Below, one piece after another: positions 58,701-64,000 of a stretch of DNA of 64,000 nt; position 1 is the first letter of the stretch, and each line of letters opens with the position of its first letter. The stretch comes from Lucifuga dentata. Taxonomy: Eukaryota; Chordata; Actinopteri; Ophidiiformes; Bythitidae. The position numbers and the translations under genes were made by a program. The notes beneath the pieces were generated by a model that had not been told where the DNA came from, did no database searches, and worked only from the letters and a program-made list of their open reading frames with translations. The stretch covers positions 124,001 to 188,000 of the forward strand of contig VXCM01000116.1 of the NCBI GenBank assembly GCA_014773175.1. The letters are read 5' to 3'.

Positions 58701-61700
58701 TAATTGTGACATTATGATGTGATGTATATGATGAATTTTCCTGGAGACTTTTGACTTGTTGGTTTTCATGTTTATCCATGTCTCCATTTGCTCTCATTGA
58801 ACCATGGTCAGTCTTCATAAGTGAAACTTTAGGGAGCTGGAGCGAGTGCACCATCACCAGCCATTATGAACTACTGTATTTACTGTAAATGTATCATGCA
58901 TGAGTAAGAAGATTTGTTTGCTCCCCTGAACAAAGCTAGCTGTACATGCTGCTGGAGCTAAACTAAAACATTCATCACAAAAATAACTGTCCAGTTTGAC
59001 GCTGGAAATTGAATCCATGCCTCATGACTGCTGATTGAATGTAATTATGGTTTCTTTCTCTGCAATAAAGGGATTTTTTAACCCCCCATACTTGACACAC
59101 TTGGTGGGAACAAGAGAAGGGGGGGTGGAGGCTCTACGTGTTAACATGTCTGTTTTTTATGGTTGAGGGGCAGAGGGGATAATAATACATATTTGATTTG
59201 CACTGAATCACAGCCTGCATGAAAGATGATAATTTTCTTGGTCTCTTCATTCCAACTATTCTAGTACATTGCAGGAAAAGCTTATTGCTTAATCATTGTT
59301 CTGCTGTAGCGTGGGCTATCATGCTGCTAAAGCACCAGCTTCTTTTAGCCATGCTCTCTAATACATAGGAGCGAACCTCAAGCAGCTTCCTCTCCTCAGA
59401 TGAATAATGTATGGATAGTTGCTAACAACATGTTGAGTACTGTGCTCTGCTCCAATCATGGCATTTTCTGGGGGTCTAAACACTGTTTTCCTCCTGCCTG
59501 TTTCACCTAGCAAAATGAGCTTCAGGACTTTCTCCAGGAGAAGAAGCGCTTGAGCCTCCAGTTATTCAACAGTAGCCACAAGGAATCTGAGTATGAGAAG
59601 GTAAGACACGATGAAATGTTGACTTTACTAAACTTCTCAACTTCTCGATACACAATTTCAGGGGTGCAGTGGAATGGAATCAAGTCTGCACTACATGTAT
59701 GTGCATGTACAGGAATTTTTTTTACACCTTTTCATGTACATTTTATGGATGTTGTGGAGGAGATACTGGGTCCTGCTGGAATCTATTTAGAGCTGCCTTA
59801 CAATGATGTACAGATGAATTTCTAATGATGTTGAGCTGTTAGTCTCATGTCTCTGACCCCTTTTGTTTGGGAGCACTATCACCTTAGACTAAAGAGCTGA
59901 TAATACAAAAGCAAAGGAGATCATCAGAACCATTTCACTTTGTCTCTCACTGTGGACAAGGAAGACAGTTTTCTTGAAAGGTTGGTTGGCAGGTAGTTTG
60001 CCATGGGGTTGAAGAAGAGATGCTGGTTATTGATGTCTTATCAGGACCAGGGGCTCTCAGAGCTGCTTTCCTGAACAGTTATCACACAGACGGATATGAG
60101 AGCAGCACTCTGCAGGGCAGTGCGGATATTGGCCCTTGCGTACGCCCCCGTGTTCTGATCCCTATCATCCCTGAATGAACTAGGAAGAGCTGCAAACAGA
60201 ACCTTCCACATCCAATATTATTTAGCTGCCCAACAGTTGTTCTTAGCTGTTCACCTCTGCGGAGGTGGGCAGTTCAGGCGCACAGGGTTCTGTTTGTGAT
60301 TTTCTATGGTGGTGTTGTTTGTTGAAGCATCAAGGAATCATTTGTCATTCATGGCTGCTCTGAGGAAAGGATTTACCACATTATGGCTGCAGAAACAATC
60401 ACTTTGTTGCTGATTGGGCGTGTTTAAAAGAAAATAAATACCAATCAAAGCAGAAATCAAAATAATCAGATCTGTTCATTGTTTCTTGAAGTGCTGAGTT
60501 GCTGTACAGTATTAACTTATATTGTGCAATTGCTTCATTGAATTGAATGCTGAGCTCTTGGTTAACAATGAAGCATGAATAATTTATAAATGTTTTGGTC
60601 TACAGCCATGGGAGGGAGTGAATTATGTTACTCCTGCATTATCATAATATTTCTTCCTTTTAAATAGAACAGCATCTGTATTAGGACTCAGCTGAGACAG
60701 CCTGTTACCATCATCAAAATGACATCTGTTATGATAGACTGATAAAACAATAACGTGTTTGTGTTTGATTGACTGCTGATCTAGAGGGAAAAAAAGGGTT
60801 CTAAACAAAAATCTCTGACCAAGGGATGAGTGTGACTTTGCACTCTATGTAGTGAGCTTTTGGCTGAAGTCACTGTACCTACTGTTAAGCAAAGTTAGTC
60901 CAGTTAATTAGGCCTAAATTACATCCCCACCCGGGCAAATTATTGCAAGTGTTTGGGAGTGAAATTTAAAAAACATGGTTTTATTCATAATATTTTGTCC
61001 CTTTCGATCACACCACAACTACTTTTTTCAGGAACTTTTTTGAATACTCAGGTAGTTTATCTGCATTTAGATCATGGGAATTAGGATCTAATTGTAGTTC
61101 CTGGGCCATAGTTCAGCCCCATTAAGCTCCCTGCTTTTTAATTTTCAGTGACCCAGCAACTATCATGGTGTAATATGCAAAAGCTGCTGCAAATGTTGGG
61201 GATCGGTCAAACACAAGCCTGCAGATTGCAACAACTAGAGTACAGCATTCAGTCAGATCAGGAAATGCTGCGGGGTTTTTTTTTTTCCTAGAAGTTTCTT
61301 TTTACATTATTGCTATACAAGAGTTTTGTGTCTGACTCACTGGCTAGTCCAAAAAACTAAGTGAGTGGGTGACAGCAAGAGAAAAAAATCTGAAAGTTTT
61401 TGTTTTCAGGACCTTTCTACCTCTGCACATCTTTTTTCCCAGCTCCAAATACCACAGTTGCACAATAGTAAATTACAAACAATGGCACCATGACGCGATG
61501 TTCTCGTGTGCAAAAAAAAAGTCACACATTTGTTTTTTAATTTTATCTAATTTGCCTGATCATCATGGTTCCTCAGATGCAGTGAAAATACAAAGAATGA
61601 GAGTGCTGAAGGAGCTTGTAGCCTGTTTTCAGAGAGAGTTCCTGGCTTTGTCTTTCCCTGGGTTTTTTTTATTTTTTTTTTATTTTTTTGGTAGAAAAGC

Positions 61701-63584
61701 TCTATTTGTCAATTTCTACAGCTTAAGACTTATATACATTGTTGTTTGCAGTCATCAAGGTGGCTAGCTTGTGCCAAAAGTAGGAGTCGATGAAGACAAT
61801 TGAGTTTTTTTAATACACACTTAAGGTTAGACTTTGACTAAATGAACATAAGAAAACTAGAAGCTACCGCTCATACCAACAAAGAAAGCCTTGGAGATAC
61901 CAATAACCAGTAATCATCAAAAGTCAAAGCTGGGCCAGATGAACATGACAATGGTAAACCAATACAAAACTGCAACCAAATATAACTTTGAGACTGATTT
62001 TGACCTAAATGTTCTGTGTGTACAGGTGAAAGCTGACTATGCCCGACTCAAGGAGACCCTCTGTGCTGTGACGCAGGAGAGAGATTTAGCCCTGTGGGAG
62101 AGGAACCAGCTCCAAGGCAAACTGGAGAACCTAGAGCAGGTGCTCAAGGTGAGGAGTTAAGCTCCAAGAACAGATATGACTCCACTGTCGGTATTCCTAG
62201 TCGCGTGTCTATCCTGGGATCCTAGTTCAGGTCTTATTTTTAACCTTTGCTGGTACTCTTCCCCTACTTGTGCTACACTGCCTCCCCCTGGTTATTTTCC
62301 GCTCTATTGTCTAATGTCCCTGACATGTCTGTTGCCTTCCAGTGTCGCGTTGGGAGGTCTCACCAGGAGCTGTGAAACAGTAGAAGCTTGGAGCAGTCTG
62401 TCCACCCCACCTTCTGCTTTAATGTTTTCCAACCCTCCCTGACCTGCCCCTTCCTGCCCTCCCTCACCCCCTCTGCCCCCGTTAGAATTATAAGGTATCG
62501 CTGCTGCGTCCGTCTGTTAGGGGGCAGTTTTATCCAGTCTGATTCTGAATGCTTTCTGTCCACCACAATGGCTGTGCTTATCTTTCCCTTTTATCCGTGG
62601 GCTGCTCACCAGACATACAAATGGTCACCCTGCTGTAAGGCCACTCCACTGTGGAATGTGATTTTTGCATGAGGCAGGACAAAGAGTTTGGCTTTAGCAG
62701 AAGGAGGAGGAGATGGAGACTCTGGGTTAGGGGGTCACTTTTGATGATGATAATGTCACCTCCAAAGTTAATGACATTACCCATCCTAGACTGTAATATT
62801 TACTGGCATGAAAATGTCATTTGCTTCTTTCACCTTACAGCGTTGCAGTTTATGGTTGGAGTAGTCATGTGACCCGATGACGCTGGCATACCGTGCTATA
62901 AACAGCCTAGCATTCAGTCTCCTGTATTGTATGGCTTCTTTTGTTGTTATGGATGACCACAGACAAGTGAGCACGCAATGGAGTTTGCTCACCCTTTTCA
63001 TGTAACTTAAAACCCTGTATTGATCATGCAAAGACAACATTGCTGAGGACAGCCTTTCAGACAGTCCCAGTAATGAGACTTCTAACAGGTATTGTGTTAC
63101 CTAAAGGGGGCAGCAAACCTGACTGTGGATTGATGATTGTTTTTTGTTCACACAGCAAAGCATCTTTAGTCCTCATCCATAAGCACCTTTGTGGAAAATT
63201 TGATCAGATCTCTCTAGAGGATCATTTGACATAAACTGTTCTCACATGCGCCCTGGCAAGTTTATGTCTGTTTTAATTTTAAGGGTTTAAAGGTCAGTAC
63301 AGTATGTGTGGTGTTTGTGCACATGTAAAACCTGTGTCGTTTCTAGAGATGCTTTATTTTATTTTATTTATTTGTTTTTTTTGGGGGGGGNACATTGGAT
63401 TTCTGTTCCACTAACAGCAGCCCTCTCTATGCCACCCACAATCCTCCCCCTGCTCTCCTCCTCTTCCCCCTGCGGACAGCATATGCGTGAGGCTGCAGAG
63501 CGGAGGCAGCAGCTAGAGTTGGAGCATGAGCAGGCCTTGGCTGTACTCACTGCAAAGCAGCAGGAGATTGACCTTCTTCAGAAG
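19794..63584 (+). CDS. rimbp2: rimbp2, RIM-binding protein 2, 5' portion (N-terminal coiled coil)
   Basis: Active-zone scaffold that links RIM proteins and voltage-gated calcium channels through SH3 domains. Six exons (19794-19925, 31410-31547, 52864-52947, 59511-59600, 62026-62148, 63480-63584) are all phase 0 and join into one 224-residue open frame. The last exon, MREAAERRQQLELEHEQALA then VLTAKQQEIDLLQK, matches the start of the usual human RIMBP2. The upstream exons match the N-terminal coiled coil of the paralogue RIMBP1/TSPOAP1 (for example TQERDLAL and LENLEQVLKHMREAAERRQQ, and LLKQSQREQL against LLRESQREVL). This is therefore the long form. The SH3 and fibronectin III domains lie beyond the right edge. 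A coiled coil rich in Glu, Lys, Gln and Leu runs through most of it. Confidence 0.92.
20046..20576. mobile_element. TTAA-type MITE, copy E (right end diverged)
   Basis: The left end is TTAAAGGACCATACCATTG, with internal sequence shared with copy A (ACTGAAACCAATGGCAGTCT, GGCTCAAACATGCAAAACCA). The right end (GGTATGATCATGTATTAA) has decayed. Confidence 0.65.
21509..21544. repeat. Poly-A tract with N at 21527
   Basis: A-run interrupted by one N, probably a homopolymer of uncertain length where contigs were joined. Confidence 0.85.
22918..22976. repeat. (GA)n-rich tract
   Basis: Imperfect GA/GAGG repeat, about 70 bp before a (CT)n tract in inverted relation. Confidence 0.9.
23049..23122. repeat. 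(CT)n-rich tract
   Basis: About 16 CT units followed by CT/CTCC variants. It could pair with 22918-22976. Confidence 0.9.
24199..24226. repeat. (TG)n microsatellite
   Basis: About 14 TG units in the rimbp2 intron, followed by CGTACGTACG. Confidence 0.9.
29053..29573. mobile_element. hAT-like non-autonomous element with target-site duplication
   Basis: Starts CAGTCACCCTCAAAG and ends TTGAGAACCCCTG (inverted: CAGGGGTTCTCAA), hAT-style ends. The flanks GTTTAGAC (29045-29052) and GTTCAGAC (29574-29581) form an 8-bp target duplication with one mismatch, as hAT requires. An N-join duplication (29090-29222) adds 67 bp. The interior has no transposase; long open stretches here are not genes. Confidence 0.8.
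29090..29222. repeat. 66-bp exact duplication around N at 29156
   Basis: 29090-29155 equals 29157-29222. Likely an assembly join inside the hAT-like copy. Confidence 0.85.
29866..30060. repeat. Unclassified interspersed repeat (TTTATTTATATAGCA motif)
   Basis: GTAAGGTAAAGTTTATTTAT then ATAGCATC, followed by AAAGTGCTTCACAATAAAAG. This motif pair is common in fish genomes. Related motifs occur at 32255-32330 and 63910-63970. Class and exact ends are unknown. Confidence 0.45.
31410..31547 (+). CDS. rimbp2: rimbp2 coding exon
   Basis: 138 bp, phase 0, after TTTTTCCTGCAG and before GTGAGT. It starts VRNECLPQQFPDVQHLDSFR, passes through a Ser/Arg-rich linker, and ends SFSHQRLQQKLL, where the coiled coil resumes (compare RVQQL in TSPOAP1). 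The exon's first six bases, GTGAGA, themselves look like a 5' splice site. Confidence 0.85.
32707..32745. repeat. Poly-T tract with N at 32726
   Basis: T-run broken by N, probably a join inside a homopolymer. Confidence 0.8.
33249..33804. mobile_element. Second copy of the hAT-like element, inverted
   Basis: Starts CAGGGGTACTCAAATGCAA and ends TTTGAGGATGACTG (inverted CAGTCATCCTCAAA). It is the reverse-orientation relative of 29053-29573, sharing for example CATGGAGATGACAGGATGCT inverted. Flanks TGATTGAG and TGATAGAA are a weak 8-bp duplication. N-join duplication at 33441-33563. Confidence 0.75.
33441..33563. repeat. 61-bp exact duplication around N at 33502
   Basis: 33441-33501 equals 33503-33563. 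Likely an assembly join. Confidence 0.85.
36905..37140. repeat. Possible MITE fragment
   Basis: GGGTGTTTTCACACCTTTGT followed by repeated GGTTTGTT/GGTTCAGT motifs resembles a common fish MITE. Recognised by look only, with no clear right end. Confidence 0.35.
37150..37573. mobile_element. TA-flanked DNA transposon with about 24-bp inverted ends
   Basis: Left GAGGCAGTCCCCGACTTACG and right (inverted) CAGGCAGTCCCCAGGTTACG, each bordered by TA. Interior motifs GACTTACGAAC recur near both ends. The TA target suggests Tc1/mariner/pogo type. No transposase is seen. Confidence 0.65.
38906..38927. repeat. (GT)n microsatellite
   Basis: About 10 GT units in the rimbp2 intron. Confidence 0.9.
39882..40008. 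repeat. 63-bp exact duplication around N at 39945, containing a (CT)n tract
   Basis: 39882-39944 equals 39946-40008. Each copy holds a CT microsatellite and TGCTGCACAGTTGATGTC. Confidence 0.85.
41618..41748. repeat. 65-bp exact duplication around N at 41683, containing a (GA)n tract
   Basis: 41618-41682 equals 41684-41748. Likely an assembly join at a GA repeat. Confidence 0.85.
42567..42601. repeat. (TC)n microsatellite
   Basis: About 17 TC units in the rimbp2 intron. Confidence 0.95.
44849..44872. repeat. (AC)n microsatellite
   Basis: About 12 AC units. Confidence 0.9.
46901..47018. mobile_element. TTAA-type MITE, internally deleted remnant (copy F)
   Basis: TTGAAGGATCATACCGATT at the left and GGGCTCAAACATGCAAAATC at the right keep both subterminal signatures of copies A-E, with most of the interior missing and the TTAA decayed. 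Confidence 0.5.
49377..49455. repeat. GA-rich imperfect microsatellite
   Basis: GAGA/AAGAG repeats, degenerate. Confidence 0.85.
50834..50856. repeat. (TG)n microsatellite
   Basis: About 11 TG units followed by CGTACATG. Confidence 0.9.
52701..52742. repeat. (AC)n microsatellite
   Basis: About 21 AC units, 120 bp before a rimbp2 exon. Confidence 0.95.
52864..52947 (+). CDS. rimbp2: rimbp2 coding exon (coiled coil)
   Basis: 84 bp, phase 0, after TTTCTCTCCCCAG and before GTAAGT. It reads ETEISTSKKECEALETEVKK then KNQTCQTL, aligning with ESELSKKRKKCESLEQEARK of TSPOAP1. Confidence 0.92.
54702..55745 (+). pseudogene. Tc1-family transposase remnant
   Basis: Pieces of a DD34/35E transposase lie in more than one frame. 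An N-terminal helix-turn-helix-like part starts MAKRLGQSISKMAGP. SDESDF carries the first Asp (codon 55177-55179), QDNAPCHT the second (55449-55451), and a NPIEHLC motif the Glu (55558-55560). Frameshifts and stops separate them, so it cannot make an active enzyme. The cut-and-paste role is known for the family only. Confidence 0.85.
54975..55109. repeat. 67-bp exact duplication around N at 55042
   Basis: 54975-55041 equals 55043-55109, inside the Tc1-like element. Likely an assembly join. Confidence 0.85.
55880..55927. repeat. Perfect inverted repeat, 23-bp arms, 2-nt loop
   Basis: Arms 55880-55902 and 55905-55927 are exact reverse complements (core GAGTATGTGTTGACTGT) around GA. About 95 bp beyond the Tc1-like element. 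Confidence 0.95.
58005..58570. mobile_element. Fold-back MITE with about 190-bp inverted arms
   Basis: Starts CAGTGCTCTCCACAAATAT and ends ATATTTGGAGAGCACTG. Both arms continue as near reverse complements through GATCTTTCATTCAAAATATT to AATTCTTATCATGAAACAAA, leaving a centre with a (GAT)n tract (58233-58277). It resembles a Tc1/mariner-derived MITE. No coding sequence. Confidence 0.8.
59511..59600 (+). CDS. rimbp2: rimbp2 coding exon (coiled coil)
   Basis: 90 bp, phase 0, after TTTCACCTAG and before GTAAGA. It reads QNELQDFLQEKKRLSLQLFN then SSHKESEYEK, aligning with the QNENARLVEENSRLS region of TSPOAP1. Confidence 0.9.
59601..62025 (+). other. rimbp2: rimbp2 intron (2.4 kb)
   Basis: Nothing distinctive beyond T-rich tracts near 61270 and 61662-61690. 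Confidence 0.6.
62026..62148 (+). CDS. rimbp2: rimbp2 coding exon (coiled coil)
   Basis: 123 bp, phase 0, after GTGTGTACAG and before GTGAGG. It reads VKADYARLKETLCAVTQERD then LALWERNQLQGKLENLEQVL and K. TQERD-AL and LE-LEQVLK are conserved with TSPOAP1. Confidence 0.94.
62149..63479 (+). other. rimbp2: rimbp2 intron (1.3 kb)
   Basis: No exon or clear repeat. T/G homopolymers before the N at 63391 suggest another unresolved join. If the short RIMBP2 form has its own promoter here, I cannot see it. Confidence 0.5.
63480..63584 (+). CDS. rimbp2: rimbp2 coding exon (holds the Met of the usual short form)
   Basis: 105 bp, phase 0, after CTGCGGACAG and before GTAAGA. It reads H then MREAAERRQQLELEHEQALA and VLTAKQQEIDLLQK, nearly identical to the first residues of commonly annotated human RIMBP2. 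Here the Met is internal to a longer open frame. Confidence 0.97.
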
Positions 63585-64000
63585 GTAAGAGAAATCAGAT
63601 TATGTAATTGTAGCACCAGAGGGTTGGACTTTCTTGTTTGCCCAGCCTGTGCCCATGTCATGGGTCAAAGAGCTTTTGCTGAGCACTGCTGCTTTACATA
63701 CAGCCCGACAAAGATGAAAGTTAACTCAAAGACTGTTACTGATATTGACAGTAGAGCAGAGAATAGAGCTCTCCATATGCTCACTTCTCGTAACTTTTTT
63801 AAAATTAGGGTTTTAAAAAACTGAGCAGCTACAGCTACACCTCTTAATGCCATCTTTCAGCTGTCTGCTACTCGCTGAGGCTAAACAGCATGCACAACAT
63901 ATCAGACAGACATTTTTACTTGTATAGCACATTTCATACACAAGGGAGACTCATTGTGCTTCACATAAAAACATGTTAGAAAACACTTTCAGATACATTA
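63585..64000 (+). other. rimbp2: rimbp2 intron, continuing off the right edge
   Basis: Contains the start of an interspersed repeat at about 63905 (TTGTATAGCACATTTCATAC, then TGTGCTTCACAT), similar to 29866. No exon is seen. Confidence 0.55.

Larger units (their letters stand above)
52948..59510 (+). other. rimbp2: rimbp2 intron (6.6 kb)
   Basis: Contains the broken Tc1-like element, a perfect hairpin and a fold-back MITE. No other coding exon recognised. Confidence 0.6.

Noticed and set aside
61369..61767. 132-aa plus-strand open frame
   Set aside because: Phe-rich translation of T tracts in an intron.
63306..63824. 172-aa open frame around the last rimbp2 exon
   Set aside because: Only 63480-63584 is coding; the rest reads through introns and an N.
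1..64000. CRISPR array, operon, phage or toxin-antitoxin system
   Set aside because: The sequence is eukaryotic; tandem repeats are microsatellites and exact duplicates are assembly joins.

Overview
The window looks like ray-finned (teleost) fish nuclear DNA. It has GT-AG spliced vertebrate genes with small first introns, many dinucleotide microsatellites, and fish-type DNA transposons (hAT, Tc1/mariner, TTAA-flanked MITEs). Exons were placed by reading protein similarity, splice signals and intron phase by eye. No alignment or RNA evidence was available.

Three conserved neuronal or epithelial genes lie here. (1) On the minus strand, about 6853 down to 1343, is the 5' part of adgrd1 (GPR133), an adhesion GPCR. 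The window holds the start codon, signal-peptide region, the whole pentraxin/laminin-G-like domain and the start of the Ser/Thr-rich stalk. The GAIN and 7TM parts lie off the left edge. A 99-bp extra exon candidate at 4958-5056 would add a glycosylation-rich insert. (2) On the plus strand, 9141-15857, is a complete stx2 (syntaxin-2/epimorphin) gene with nine shared coding exons and two alternative last exons. Each last exon encodes its own membrane anchor, predicting 292- and 288-residue forms. (3) On the plus strand, 19794 to beyond the right edge, is the 5' part of rimbp2 (RIM-binding protein 2). Six in-frame, phase-0 exons encode the N-terminal coiled-coil extension and run into the segment where the commonly annotated short form begins. 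Its introns reach 11.5 and 21.3 kb.

The order adgrd1 / stx2 / rimbp2 with these orientations matches the human 12q24.33 neighbourhood as I remember it, except that I see no ran gene between adgrd1 and stx2. The adgrd1-stx2 space (6854-9140) is a divergent intergenic region containing a TTAA-flanked MITE. The stx2-rimbp2 space (about 17.2-19.8 kb) holds the stx2 3' end and any rimbp2 upstream exon or promoter.

The remainder is intron filled with repeats: a cut hAT element at the left edge, two copies of a 0.5-kb hAT-like element, a TTAA-ended MITE family (five or six copies), a broken Tc1-like transposase copy, fold-back elements, a TA-flanked element and several perfect hairpins. At eight places a single N sits between two identical 61-67-bp copies, which are most likely assembly joins rather than real duplications. 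I found no CRISPR, operon, phage or other prokaryotic system, and no clear tRNA or rRNA gene.
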